Shown in pieces: positions 9,616 to 21,629 of a stretch of 64,000 nt of DNA. A program made the translations under genes and the position numbers. The stretch spans positions 1-64,000 of the forward strand of contig DAOTGJ010000005.1 of assembly GCA_035447065.1 (NCBI GenBank), read 5' to 3'. Source of the DNA: CALEMW01 sp035447065 (GTDB lineage Bacteria; Krumholzibacteriota; Krumholzibacteriia; LZORAL124-64-63). Numbering within the stretch: position 1 is the stretch's first letter; the number at the start of each line of letters is the position of its first letter. The notes beneath the pieces were generated by a model. That model had not been told where the DNA came from. It did no database searches and saw only the letters and a list, made by a program, of their open reading frames with translations.

Positions 9616-10491
9616 CTAGTCGTTGCCGCGGATGAAGGTGTTGGCGAACTTGAACCAGTTCACCTTCATCTCGCCCACGATGTGGCCCAGGCCCTCGGTC
9701 TCGGTGTAGCGGTCGCGGCGGTCGGTCACGATGCTGCTGATGGAGAAGGAGCCCACCAGGGGCAGGTTCTCGGCCTTGAGCAGCTCCAGCATGTAGTCCG
9801 CGCCGGGGCCGATGTCGGCCAGGCGGAAGGTGGACTCGGGGAACACCGCGTACCAGGCGTAGTTGTCCGGGCCGGGGTTGGCGGCCATCTCCGCGGGCAG
9901 GTCGTGGGCCGGACGCTTGACGAAGTTCAGCACGATGGACTGGACCTCGATCAGGGCGTCGCCCTCGTTCTCCGGGTAGAACTCCTCGAGGCTGCTCTGC
10001 TTCTTGTAGCTGATCTCGGGCAGCGGGGCGCCGGGGGTCTTGATCTGGTTCTCGCTGGCCTGGAAGGTGGCGGGCAGCACGTAGCTCTCCACCGAATCCA
10101 CCGGCGTCATGGCCATGCCGCTGCCGTAGCCGCGCATGAACAGGTGCGGCGTGTCCACGCCGTGGCTGAAGCGCTTCTCCACGAAGAGGCTGTCGCTGGC
10201 CCAGGTGCGGTAGTTGCGCTGCACGTCCGGACCGACCAGGAAGAACATGCGGTTGCCGTTGGCCACGATGGCGACGTCGCCCTTGGCGTAGCGCAGGGCG
10301 GGCGGCGCCACCTTGAACTGGAAGCCGGGGTACTGGACGTCCCCGTCCATGACCGCGTTGATCGAAGCGCCCAGGTACGGGTCCACGACCTTCTCCTCGC
10401 TGCAACCGACCAGCGAGATCAGGAGCGCGGCGGTCAGGGCCAGGAGCGGAAGGGCCGAAGCCCGGCGCAGCGAGGACGCATCAGCAAACAT
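9616..10491 (-). CDS. putative lipoprotein of unknown function
   Basis: A 291-residue secreted protein. The N-terminus has a basic start, a hydrophobic stretch and a lipobox LVGC with Cys30, so it should be lipid-anchored and exported. The mature part is rich in aromatic and acidic residues and shows no motif I recognise; it contains YPENEGDALIEVQSI and ends in KFANTFIRGND. The ATG is set by GGAGG six bases upstream. It is monocistronic, with its own strong promoter and a terminator behind it. No function can be assigned. Confidence 0.8.
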   Translation of the reverse strand: MFADASSLRRASALPLLALTAALLISLVGCSEEKVVDPYLGASINAVMDGDVQYPGFQFKVAPPALRYAKGDVAIVANGNRMFFLVGPDVQRNYRTWASDSLFVEKRFSHGVDTPHLFMRGYGSGMAMTPVDSVESYVLPATFQASENQIKTPGAPLPEISYKKQSSLEEFYPENEGDALIEVQSIVLNFVKRPAHDLPAEMAANPGPDNYAWYAVFPESTFRLADIGPGADYMLELLKAENLPLVGSFSISSIVTDRRDRYTETEGLGHIVGEMKVNWFKFANTFIRGND

Positions 10492-10601
10492 GGAGAACCT
10501 CCGATTCCGGTCACGTCGTGTGCCAGGGATCTCATCCACCAGGGATTTTTCGGCGCCCGGGCGGATGGGGAATCCGGGCGGACGGTCTGGGTCGTTCCCG
10601 C

Positions 10602-10630
10602 ATCGTAGCGGCGGGGAACGGCAACGTCAA
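10602..10630 (-). promoter_or_regulatory. promoter of the lipoprotein gene
   Basis: Minus strand: -35 TTGACG, 17 bp, -10 TACGAT. Predicted start near 10595, leaving a leader of about 105 bases. Confidence 0.6.
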
Positions 10631-10705
10631 GCGCGGCCCCCCAGGGGCGGCGGACCCCATGAAATTGGCGATTGGAACGCCGGAACGCAAGGGCGGACTG
10701 GCGTT

Positions 10706-11332
10706 TCAGGCGCGGGGCAGGTCCTTGGCCCAGGCCAGCAGACGCGCGTGGTCCGGCGCCGGCTCGTCCCACGCGGCGTGGAACACGTCCCAGTGCTTGG
10801 GCAGCAGCAGACCGTCCACGCCGAAGGCGCGGAAGAAGCGGCGGCGGCGGTCGGCGGTGGGATAGCCCGGCAGGCCGCGGGAGCGCAGGCGGCCGTCCAG
10901 GCTCACGGACCAGACCTCCTGGTAGGCGGCGGCCAGGGCGGCGGGGATCTCCCGCGGCCGCACCACGCCGTCGGCCAGATCCGCCAGGGCCAGCAGGTGG
11001 TGGTGCAGGAAGCGGGCGGCGCCGCTCGCGGAGAAGCGGCGGCGCGGGTCGTCGGCGGCGCGCGGCGGCGGCATCTCCCAGGGCAGGGTGGCGGGCAGGG
11101 TGGACACGGCCACCGAGGGCACCGCGCGGAACTGGTCGGGGTGGGCGTAGAGCACGGCCTCGCCCCCGCCGGGGAACTCCAGCCAGGGGTGCTCGTCGGC
11201 GGCGAGGTCGTCCAGGACCAGGGTCAGGGCCGTGAAGCGGCGGTCCAGCTCCAGATGCGCGCACGCCTGCTTCGCCAGGGGCCCCACGGCGTCCCAGTCC
11301 TCCCAGTCCGCGGGCACGCAGGTCAGGCGCAC
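10706..11332 (-). CDS. conserved-looking hypothetical protein downstream of tryptophanase
   Basis: 208 residues, cytosolic by appearance (no signal peptide or membrane segment). I do not recognise the family. Visible: an acidic/aromatic N-terminus (PADWEDWDAVG), a LPWEMPPPRA segment, a His cluster FLHHHLLALADLADG at about 110-124, and a basic stretch DRRRRFFRAFG near the C-terminus. The GTG start lies 12 bases after the tryptophanase stop with GGGGAGGGG just before it, so the two are probably co-translated. The tight link suggests a role connected with tryptophanase, but nothing in the sequence says what. Confidence 0.7.
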   Translation of the reverse strand: MRLTCVPADWEDWDAVGPLAKQACAHLELDRRFTALTLVLDDLAADEHPWLEFPGGGEAVLYAHPDQFRAVPSVAVSTLPATLPWEMPPPRAADDPRRRFSASGAARFLHHHLLALADLADGVVRPREIPAALAAAYQEVWSVSLDGRLRSRGLPGYPTADRRRRFFRAFGVDGLLLPKHWDVFHAAWDEPAPDHARLLAWAKDLPRA

Positions 11333-11343
11333 GGCCCCTCCCC

Positions 11344-12735
11344 TCAGGCTTCGATGAGCCTGCCGTCGGCGGGCCGCAGCCGCGCCGTGAAGTGGCGCAG
11401 CACCGGCGCCTGCTCGATGATCTCCAGGCCGCGCAGGCGCGGGCCCATCTCCATCAGGCGCACGCAGACGTCGGCCACGAAGGCCAGATGCGTCTCCGTG
11501 TACACGCGGCGCGGCACGGCCAGGCGCACCAGCTCCATGGCGGGGTGGCGCGGCTCGCCCGTGTCCGGGTCCTTCAGGTCGAACATGAGGCTGCCGATCT
11601 CCACGCCGCGCACGCCGCCCTCCAGATACAGCGCGCACGTGAGCGCCTGGGCCGGGAAGCGCGCCTGCGGGATGTGGGGCAGCATGCGCTTGGCGTCCAC
11701 GAACACCGCGTGGCCGCCCACCGGCTGCAGGATGGGCACGCCGCGGTCGCTCATGAGCTCGCCCATGCGCCGCACCTGGCCGATGCGGTAGGCCAGGTAG
11801 TCCTCCTCCACCACCTCGCGCAGGCCCTGGGCCACGGCGGCCAGGTCGCGGCCCGAGAGGCCGCCGTAGGTGCGGAAGCCCTCGATGAGGATGAGCAGGT
11901 TGGTGATCTCCTGGGCGATGCGGTCGTCGTTGAGGCAGAGGAAGCCGCCCATGTTCACCAGGGCGTCCTTCTTGGCGCTCATGGTGCAGCCGTCGCCCAG
12001 GCGGAAGATCTCGCGCGCGATCTCCTTGACCGGCACGTCGGCGTAGCCCTCCTCGCGCTGCTGGATGAACCAGGCGTTCTCCGCGAAGCGGCAGGCGTCG
12101 AAGAGCAGGGGCACGCCCTTGCCGCGGCAGTAGGCCGACACCTCGCGGATGTTGGCCAGGGACACGGGCTGTCCGCCGCCGCTGTTGTTGGTGATGGTGA
12201 TCATCACGAAGGGGATGCGCTTCCCGTACTTCCCGAAGGCGGCGTCCAGCTTGGCCAGGTCCATGTTCCCCTTGAAGGGGTGGTCGGCCGTGGGGTCCAG
12301 GCCCTCGTCGATCACGCAGTCCAGGGCGATGGCGCCCTGGTACTCCACGTTGGCGCGCGTGGTGTCGAAGTGGCTGTTGTTGGGCACCACGCTCTCCGCG
12401 GTGAGCTGCGTGCTGAACAGCAGGTTCTCCGCCACGCGGCCCTGGTGCGTGGGGATCACGTGCTTGTAGCCGAAGATGTCGCGGATGGTCTCCTCGAAGT
12501 CGTAGTAGTCGCGGCTGCCGGCGTAGGCCTCGTCGCCCTGGATCATGGCGCCCCACTGGGCGTCGCTCATGGCCGAGGTGCCGCTGTCGGTCAGCAGGTC
12601 CACGTAGATGGACGACGACGGCAGGCTGAACACGTTGTAGCCGGCCTGCTCCAGCAGGCGCTCGCGCTCGGGACGGGAGACGCGCTTGAGGCGCTCGACG
12701 ACCTTGACCCGGTAGGGAACGAAGGGGAGATCCAT
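11344..12735 (-). CDS. tnaA: tryptophanase (beta-eliminating lyase; tyrosine phenol-lyase family)
   Basis: PLP-dependent lyase of 463 residues that splits an aromatic amino acid into the ring compound (indole or phenol), pyruvate and ammonia. The PLP lysine is in MSAKKDALV (Lys256). Family blocks DLLTDSGTSAMSD (46-58), GDEAYAGS (67-74), IPTHQGR (94-100) and GGQPVSLAN are intact. Two positions separate the activities: Asp124 in HFDTT matches tryptophanase (tyrosine phenol-lyase has Thr124), and Ile380 in GVEIGS matches tryptophanase (phenol-lyase has Arg381). Overall wording is otherwise closer to phenol-lyase (AMSDAQW, GYNVF). I favour tryptophanase. GGAGG lies ten bases before the ATG; no TnaC-like leader peptide was found. 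Confidence 0.88.
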   Translation of the reverse strand: MDLPFVPYRVKVVERLKRVSRPERERLLEQAGYNVFSLPSSSIYVDLLTDSGTSAMSDAQWGAMIQGDEAYAGSRDYYDFEETIRDIFGYKHVIPTHQGRVAENLLFSTQLTAESVVPNNSHFDTTRANVEYQGAIALDCVIDEGLDPTADHPFKGNMDLAKLDAAFGKYGKRIPFVMITITNNSGGGQPVSLANIREVSAYCRGKGVPLLFDACRFAENAWFIQQREEGYADVPVKEIAREIFRLGDGCTMSAKKDALVNMGGFLCLNDDRIAQEITNLLILIEGFRTYGGLSGRDLAAVAQGLREVVEEDYLAYRIGQVRRMGELMSDRGVPILQPVGGHAVFVDAKRMLPHIPQARFPAQALTCALYLEGGVRGVEIGSLMFDLKDPDTGEPRHPAMELVRLAVPRRVYTETHLAFVADVCVRLMEMGPRLRGLEIIEQAPVLRHFTARLRPADGRLIEA

Positions 12736-12821
12736 GGAGGGGTGCCTCCGCGGTGCGGTGCGTGAGGGGTGGAGCCGGCGCCGCCGGCACGCCGGGTGAT
12801 CCACGAGTTCCCGGCCCGCCG

Positions 12822-12850
12822 AAGGTAGCAGGCGCCCCGGCGGGCGACAA
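12822..12850 (-). promoter_or_regulatory. promoter of tnaA
   Basis: Minus strand: -35 TTGTCG, 17 bp, -10 TACCTT preceded by TGC (extended -10). Leader of about 80 bases that contains a GC-rich hairpin (GCCGGCGGCGCCGGC). Confidence 0.5.
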
Positions 12851-12860
12851 GGCCGCAGCG

Positions 12861-15800
12861 TCAGGACTCGCCGCGTTCGCGGGGCAGGGGCGACTGGTCC
12901 TGCCACAGGGACAGGGCCAGGTCGTCGGCGCGGCTGAGCACGGCGTAGTGCTGGCGGTCGGCCTCGCGTCCGGTGCAGAGGTAGACCACGGCGCGGCGCC
13001 GTCCCTCCCCCGCGCGTTCGGGCGTGGTGAGGGTGAGCACGGGGCCCGACGGCGCGGCGTCCCGGCGCCCCAGCGTCTCCGCCGCCGCCAGACGCCACAC
13101 CTCCAGCAGGGGACGCGCGGCGTAGCGGGCCACGGTGTCGTCGCCGGCGGCGAGGATCAGCGCGGCGATGCGCGCCGATTCGCGCGGTCCCTGGAACAGG
13201 CCGTCGGTCCAGCGGGCGCGGGCCAGCAGGGTCCAGAACTGATGCAGGCGCAGGTCCGGGCGCACGTGGGCGCGGAACCATGCGGCGGCCTCGCGGCGGC
13301 GCGGCGGGTCCAGGCAGGCGTCCAGCCAGCGGGGCGCGTCCGGATCCGCGGCGCTGGCGTCGCTCACCGCCAGCAGGAACTCCCACACCCCCGGCAGCCG
13401 CAGGTTGTCCAGCTCCCAGCCGTAGACGGGCAGCCAGCCCAGGCGCGCGGCGTTGCGGCCCAGGGTCTCCAGGTCCGACGGCACGGGCGCCACCAGCTCC
13501 ACGGGCGTGGTGAGGGCCAGGTCGCGCAGGCGGTCGTCCAGGCGGGCCAGGGCGTCGTCGAGACCGGCCACGCGTTGCGATTCGCAGACGCCGCGCTCGC
13601 CGCGGGCCGTGCGCGGCAGGGCGGGACCGCGGCCGGCGGCGGCCACCAGATCCGCCAGGTCGTCGCGCAGGGTGCGCGCGGGCAGGAGCAGGCGGTCGGT
13701 GCGCAGCACGTGGGCCGGGTCGGGCTGCGTGGGCAGCAGGTGTTCCCGCGATTCCTGCAGCAGCAGCGGCTCCAGGATCAGCAGCAGACGCTGCTCGCGG
13801 GCGCGGTTGGCCAGGCGGTAGCGCAGGGTGGAGGGCAGGGCCTCCAGGCCGAGCACCACCGTGACGGACGCCGGCTCCCCCGCGGGCGCCAGGCTGGGGT
13901 CCAGGCGGCCGCTGACGGGCAGGTCGCGCGGGCCCACGATGGTCTCGGGCGCGGCGGCGTCCGGCAGCGCCCGGCGCCAGAGGGCGTGGAAGCGGGCGGC
14001 GGCGGCGCGGTCCGGCGCGATGACCGTGATGCGCCGTGTCGGCAGGCCCTTGGCGCAGGCCACGGCCAGGGCCGCGACCACGGCGCGCATGCGGCCGCTG
14101 CCGCGCGGTCCCTCCACCAGCCGCAGGCCGGCGGGGGCGCGGTCCAGGAAGGCCGCCAGGGCGTCCGTGACGGCGGCCGGCGTCTCCAGGGCGGCGGGCG
14201 GCGCGGACGCGGGCGTGACGCGGGCCACGTCCTCCAGGAAGCCCATGCGCCAGGCCTCGTCCAGGCGGGCCTGCCAACGTTCGCGGTCGGCGGCCAGGCC
14301 GCGCAGGAGGCCAGCGGCGGCGCGTCGCAGGTCCGCGGGAAGGCGCAGGGCGTCGTCCCCCGCCGCGGCGGGGAGATCGTCGGGACGGGCGGGGCCGTCC
14401 AGGGTCCAGGCGCCGAGGATCACGCCGGCCTCGAGCAGATCGGCGGCGAGGTCGTCGCGCGCCGGCGCGTCCTCGCCCAGGCGATCGCCCAGGGCGGCGG
14501 TCAGCGCGTCCCGGCGGCGGCGCAGGGCGGCGGCCACGGCGTCGGGCGAGCCCAGGCAGCCCAGGCGGCGGTGGGTGCCGTGGCGCAGGCCGCCGTCGGG
14601 CTCGTAGAGGAGCTGCAGGCCGGGCTCGTCCAGGCGCAGCGACGACGCCAGGAGCAAGCGGTCGCACCAGGCCAGCTCCTCGTGGTCCAGATCCAGGGGC
14701 AGGGCGGCCAGGTCCACCGCGCCCACGGCGCCGGGGGGCAGATCCGCGAGCAAGGCGGGCAGCAGGGTGGACAGCAGCCCGTCCAGACGCTCCCCCCGGT
14801 AGACCAGCTCCAGGCGGCTGAGCAGGGCGCGGGGTCGGTCGTCCCCGTCCAGGGCCGGGTCCTCCGGCTCGGTTGCGGTCTCCACGGCGGCCAGCCAATT
14901 CAGGGCGCCGGCGGCGCGCCGTACGTGGGCCGCGGGGCTGCCGCTGACGATCTCCTGCAGCCGCGGCGGGAGCAGACCTTCCCAGCGCCAGGGCGGCGTG
15001 AGCTCCGGAGGCGCGTGCAGCTCCGCGGCGCGCAGAGGCAGGGCGGCGTCCAGGGCACGGGGCTGGCGGCCGACGCCGTCGTCGGCCAGGGCTCCGTCCA
15101 GGGGATGATGGCAGAGCAGCAGCCCGGAGCCGCAGCGCTGGCGCAGGTCCGCCAGCTCCGGGGCGTCCTGGGGCGCCACGAGCAGGGCGTGGCGGCACTC
15201 GGACGGCACCTCGGGCTGGTCGTCCAGCAGGCACAGCAGCCAGGAGCCGTCCTGCTCCTCGGCGCCCAGGCTGCGGCGACGGGCGCGGCGCCAGCGCACG
15301 CCGGCGTCCTCCAGGGCCTCGATCCAGGCGTCGGCCTCCCGCGAAGGGGCCCAGACGCAGAGGGGCTGCTCGGGATCCTCGGGCTCGCGGGCCTGCAGGG
15401 CCGCCACCTTCAGATCGCGCAGGCGGCGCGGCAGCTCCGCGCGCCACGGCGCGGGCAGCCAGCGCAGGAGGTTCAGGCCGCAGGCGGGGCAGTGGTCGCG
15501 GGCGTCGCGCAGGGGAGCCGGGGCCGCGCAGCCGGGACAGGCGACGATCACGTCGTCGCCGTGCAGCACGCTGACCGGCGGTGCGGGAGCGGTGGAAGGC
15601 GGCACCTCGCGGCACGGGGCCGGGGCTCCGTCGCGACCGAAGAGGCGGGCCAGGACGTCGCGCCACGGCGCGGGCAGGTGGCTGGCGTGCAGGACCACGC
15701 GGCCGTCCAGGTCGCGCAGCAGGAAGCGCAGCACGCCCACGTACTCCAGGCCGGCGCCGTGATCCGACGGCAGCCAGCGGCGCAGATCGCTCACCCAGAC

Positions 15801-18800
15801 CGCGGAGGGGCGCGCGGCGGCCAGACGGCGGCGCAGGGCGGGATCGTGCAGGGCGTCGGGGCGGATCCAGACCAGCGCGCCCGGCTGGGCCGGCGCCGCG
15901 GCGGTGAGGACCGAGGCCGCGGGTCCGCCGGCGGCGGCGGCGAGCTCGGCGGCGCCGGGCGGGGGTTCGTCGGCCACCACCAGGAGCCAGCGCTCCACGG
16001 GGCCGGCCTCGGCCCAGCGCCAGGCGTCGCGCAGGAGGTGGAACCAGGGCACGTCCGCGGGGCCGAGGCAGAGCTCCGCGGCCGCGGCGAGGCGCGGGGC
16101 AGGCGCGCCGTCGTCGGGGACCTGGGGCCAGCCAGGGGGCAGGCCCTGACCGTCGGCCTCCAGCCAGCCCTGGTCCTGGAGCCAGGCGCGGCCGGCGCGG
16201 CCGGCCTCCCCCGCGTCGGCGGCGGGCTGCCAGAGGATGGCGGCGTCTCCGGCGTGGCGGCGGCGGGCGGCCTCCGGGTCCGGAACGGCGCCGGCGTCGT
16301 CGGCGCCGGGGAATTCGCGCCACCAGCGGGCATCGGCCACCAGGACGTGCTCCGCGCCGGCGGCCAGCCAGGCGTTGATCTCCAGGGCGAGCAGGCGGCG
16401 GCGGCGGGTCTGCGCCTCCGCGCGCGCGGCGTCGCGGGCGCGCCAGGCGTCGGCGGTGGGCTCCGGCGGGCCGGCCGGTTCCGCGGACAGGCTCTCCAGG
16501 CGGGGCAGCACGGCCACGGCGGCGGTCGGCGTCGACGCCGCGTTCCAGGCCACATCCAGATCCACGGCCCGCGGCGTCCTCTCGCGGGGGCCGAAGAGGC
16601 CGTCCGCCCGGGCCCGAAGGGCCGCGGCCAGGGGGCCGGGAGCGGTCGGCAGGTACCAGGCCACCGCGGCGCCGCGGTCCGCCTGGGCCTGGGCGTGGTC
16701 CAGCAGGGCTGCGGTCAGGTCGCCCAGGGCCACGCGGGCGTCGGGGACCGGCACGTGGCCGGCCAGCTCCAGCAGCGGCGGGCGCACGTCCGTGGCGGCG
16801 CGCAGGCGGACGTCGTCGGCGCCGAGCCACGCGGCCTGGGCCTCCTCCAGATCCGCGCGGCGGAAGACGGCGGCGGTGTTGATCAGCAGCGTGCCCGCGG
16901 CGGTGGCGCGCAGGGCCGCCGGCAGGGCGTCGTCCGCGGAGGCGCGGCGGCGGCGCCACAGCAGCACCGCGGCGTCGCAGAGGATCCAGGCGCCGCGGGC
17001 CTCGCCCGGCAGGCCCCAGCGGCGGGCCAGGGCGGCGCGATCGGCGATCAGGTCGTCGGGGCCGCCCACGACCACGGCGGAGGCGGCGGCGCGCTCCTCC
17101 AGCTCGCGGTGCCAGCGGCCGGCGGCGGCCCGGCGCTCGCGACGACGCTCCAGCACCCAGCCGCGGTATCGGCGGCGCAAGGCGACGCCGGCGCCGCCGC
17201 CCTCGGCGTTCAGGCCGTCGGTGAGGTCGCCGTTGTGGGTGCGCGCCAGACGGAACCAGTGCAGCAGGGGCAGCAGATCGCCGGGCGGCGCCCCCGCGGC
17301 CAGGGCCTCCAGGTCCTGCAGGGCGGCGTCGGGATCGTCGACCGCGCCGACGGGCGGCAGGACGGTGCGGCGGCCGCCGCGCAGCTCGAGGACGGCGCCC
17401 AGCTCCCGCAGGCGTTCGGGCCGGTCCAGAACGAGGCGCCAGCGCTCCCGGCGGCCGCCCCACACGGCCACGGCGCGGTCGGGTCGGCCCGTGGTCACGA
17501 TGGCGTCGCCGGCCTGGGCGAGATCCGTCATGGGATCGCCGCCGGGGATCGGGTCGGCGTCCAGGGCGAGACGCGGCGCCGGGCGCTCGCTCAGGGGCGA
17601 CAGGGGCCAGCCCGCTCCGGGCATCAGCTCCGGCGGCAGGAAGGACGCGACCAGGGCGGCGGCGGCATCGCCCAGGCGGGCCAGGCTGTGGATGCCGGTG
17701 CGCAGGGCCGGATCGCCGGCGGCGAGGCCGCGCACCAGGGCCGCCCAACGGGCGCCCATGGCCAGGGCGGCCGGCACGCCCGCCGGCACGGCGGGTCCGT
17801 GCAGGGAGGGATGGCCCGCGTCGGCCGCCGCGGGAGGCTCCGCGTGGTCGTCGCGGTCCTCGGCGGCCAGCACGTCCAGCAGCAGGGGCAGGGACCAGTC
17901 CGTCCAGGGGCACGCGTCGTCCAGGGCCAGCACGCGGCCGGCGCAGGGGGCCAGGAAGGCGGCCAGCGCGGCGGGGTCGACGTCGGCGTCGCACCAGGCG
18001 GCGTCGCGGGGGCGGTCGTCGGACCAGAGCACGGCCCACCAGCGCTCGTCGCGGCGGGCGAGCACCGCCCAGGCGCAGGCCCCGCCCGCCGGGCGGCGGC
18101 GGCGGATGCGGTCGCGGGCGGCCGCGGCCTCGCTGCCGGCCGGCGCGTCGGCGAGCAGGCCCAGGGCCTCGTCGTAGCGGGGCACCGGCAGGTGGTGGGC
18201 GTCCAGGTTGGCCAGCAGCCGCACGGCGCGCAGGCGCACGGCGTCGCGCTCGGGGTCGGCGCCCCGGGACGAGGCGAGATAGGTCAGGTACGCGGCGGCG
18301 GCGGCGGCGGGGCGGCGGGCGTGCTCCAGGAGCTCGCCGCGCAGGTGGCCCAGGGCCGCGGCGTCGGGGGCGTCGTCCAGGAGGGCGGCGGCGCGGGCGG
18401 CCACGTCGGCGGCGTCGGCATCGGCGGCGCCGGGGCCGCGCAGCAGATCCAGCACCTCGGCGGCGGCGCGGGCGGCGGCCGGCGGCGCCAGGAAGCCCGG
18501 CGGCGGCAGCAGGTCCCCCGCGGGCAGCGCCGCGGCGGCGCGGGCGGCGGCCAGGGCCGCGTGCAGCAGGGGCGCGCAGCGTTCGGGATCGGGCTCCTGC
18601 AGCGCGCTGCGCGAGAGCACGCCCACGGCCTCGCTCAACAGGGGCAGGTCCGACGGCCGGGCGCGGGCGCCCAGCATCCCTTCGGCATCGGTGAGCAGGG
18701 CCCGGGCGGCGGCGCGGTAGTCGGCCTGGAAGTCGCGGCAGGCGCGCTCCCAGCGGCCCGGGTCCTCGGCCGGCCCCTGGCCGCGCACGCTGCGCCAGAG

Positions 18801-18956
18801 GCGGCGCGCGGTGTCGCCCATGGTCTCCGAGAGGAAGACGCGGCCCGGCGACTGGTCGCGCAGCCGCCGGGCCTCGTCGTAGGCGGCCTCGGCCGCGAGC
18901 AGGCGTCCCTCCCCCAGATGGGTCTCGGCTCGGTTGAGGGCGCTCCAGTAGCTCAT
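12861..18956 (-). CDS. giant protein with a C-terminal degenerate UvrD/SF1-like helicase domain
   Basis: A 2031-residue protein, cytosolic by appearance, of unknown function. The N-terminus is helical and Ala-rich with a TPR-like opening (residues 1-40). A four-cysteine zinc ribbon, CPGC...CPAC (Cys1140, 1143, 1156, 1159), follows a stretch (about 970-1080) that faintly resembles a helicase lobe. From about 1610 the order of features is that of UvrD-type helicases, but the active residues are gone: GPRGSGRM at 1616-1623 stands where Walker A GxxGxGKT belongs (Lys to Arg, Thr to Met); the DEQD region reads VVLGLEALPS (about 1700); a NYRS-like block reads LRTDRLLLPARTLRDDL; APVPSDLETLGRNAARLG (about 1822) fits lobe 2B; and TLTTPERAGEGRRRAVV (about 1976) stands for THxxKGLE. 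It follows leuS by 17 bases. Frame and codon use are intact throughout. Confidence 0.75.
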   Translation of the reverse strand: MSYWSALNRAETHLGEGRLLAAEAAYDEARRLRDQSPGRVFLSETMGDTARRLWRSVRGQGPAEDPGRWERACRDFQADYRAAARALLTDAEGMLGARARPSDLPLLSEAVGVLSRSALQEPDPERCAPLLHAALAAARAAAALPAGDLLPPPGFLAPPAAARAAAEVLDLLRGPGAADADAADVAARAAALLDDAPDAAALGHLRGELLEHARRPAAAAAAYLTYLASSRGADPERDAVRLRAVRLLANLDAHHLPVPRYDEALGLLADAPAGSEAAAARDRIRRRRPAGGACAWAVLARRDERWWAVLWSDDRPRDAAWCDADVDPAALAAFLAPCAGRVLALDDACPWTDWSLPLLLDVLAAEDRDDHAEPPAAADAGHPSLHGPAVPAGVPAALAMGARWAALVRGLAAGDPALRTGIHSLARLGDAAAALVASFLPPELMPGAGWPLSPLSERPAPRLALDADPIPGGDPMTDLAQAGDAIVTTGRPDRAVAVWGGRRERWRLVLDRPERLRELGAVLELRGGRRTVLPPVGAVDDPDAALQDLEALAAGAPPGDLLPLLHWFRLARTHNGDLTDGLNAEGGGAGVALRRRYRGWVLERRRERRAAAGRWHRELEERAAASAVVVGGPDDLIADRAALARRWGLPGEARGAWILCDAAVLLWRRRRASADDALPAALRATAAGTLLINTAAVFRRADLEEAQAAWLGADDVRLRAATDVRPPLLELAGHVPVPDARVALGDLTAALLDHAQAQADRGAAVAWYLPTAPGPLAAALRARADGLFGPRERTPRAVDLDVAWNAASTPTAAVAVLPRLESLSAEPAGPPEPTADAWRARDAARAEAQTRRRRLLALEINAWLAAGAEHVLVADARWWREFPGADDAGAVPDPEAARRRHAGDAAILWQPAADAGEAGRAGRAWLQDQGWLEADGQGLPPGWPQVPDDGAPAPRLAAAAELCLGPADVPWFHLLRDAWRWAEAGPVERWLLVVADEPPPGAAELAAAAGGPAASVLTAAAPAQPGALVWIRPDALHDPALRRRLAAARPSAVWVSDLRRWLPSDHGAGLEYVGVLRFLLRDLDGRVVLHASHLPAPWRDVLARLFGRDGAPAPCREVPPSTAPAPPVSVLHGDDVIVACPGCAAPAPLRDARDHCPACGLNLLRWLPAPWRAELPRRLRDLKVAALQAREPEDPEQPLCVWAPSREADAWIEALEDAGVRWRRARRRSLGAEEQDGSWLLCLLDDQPEVPSECRHALLVAPQDAPELADLRQRCGSGLLLCHHPLDGALADDGVGRQPRALDAALPLRAAELHAPPELTPPWRWEGLLPPRLQEIVSGSPAAHVRRAAGALNWLAAVETATEPEDPALDGDDRPRALLSRLELVYRGERLDGLLSTLLPALLADLPPGAVGAVDLAALPLDLDHEELAWCDRLLLASSLRLDEPGLQLLYEPDGGLRHGTHRRLGCLGSPDAVAAALRRRRDALTAALGDRLGEDAPARDDLAADLLEAGVILGAWTLDGPARPDDLPAAAGDDALRLPADLRRAAAGLLRGLAADRERWQARLDEAWRMGFLEDVARVTPASAPPAALETPAAVTDALAAFLDRAPAGLRLVEGPRGSGRMRAVVAALAVACAKGLPTRRITVIAPDRAAAARFHALWRRALPDAAAPETIVGPRDLPVSGRLDPSLAPAGEPASVTVVLGLEALPSTLRYRLANRAREQRLLLILEPLLLQESREHLLPTQPDPAHVLRTDRLLLPARTLRDDLADLVAAAGRGPALPRTARGERGVCESQRVAGLDDALARLDDRLRDLALTTPVELVAPVPSDLETLGRNAARLGWLPVYGWELDNLRLPGVWEFLLAVSDASAADPDAPRWLDACLDPPRRREAAAWFRAHVRPDLRLHQFWTLLARARWTDGLFQGPRESARIAALILAAGDDTVARYAARPLLEVWRLAAAETLGRRDAAPSGPVLTLTTPERAGEGRRRAVVYLCTGREADRQHYAVLSRADDLALSLWQDQSPLPRERGES

Positions 18957-18973
18957 GCGTCTCCCGCGGCGGT

Positions 18974-21508
<2,535 letters not shown>

Positions 21509-21589
21509 GTCGACTCGTCCTCCGCGGCGCGGGAATTCCGGGGTTGCGGGCAGGGTGGTGACGACGCCGCGCGGGCGTCGGTCGCGCAA

Positions 21590-21618
21590 CAGTAAACGGG
21601 CCGGCGCGGCGGCGCCAC
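21590..21618 (-). promoter_or_regulatory. possible promoter of leuS
   Basis: Minus strand: -10 TACTGT with a poor -35 (GTGGCG) at 17 bp. The -10 matches the one before the class A PBP gene. Weak call. Confidence 0.3.
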
Positions 21619-21629
21619 CCCCGATTTGG

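Noticed and set aside
12736..12821. TnaC-like leader peptide before tryptophanase
   Set aside because: The only in-frame leader codes for an Arg-rich stretch without Trp and runs into the tryptophanase frame itself.
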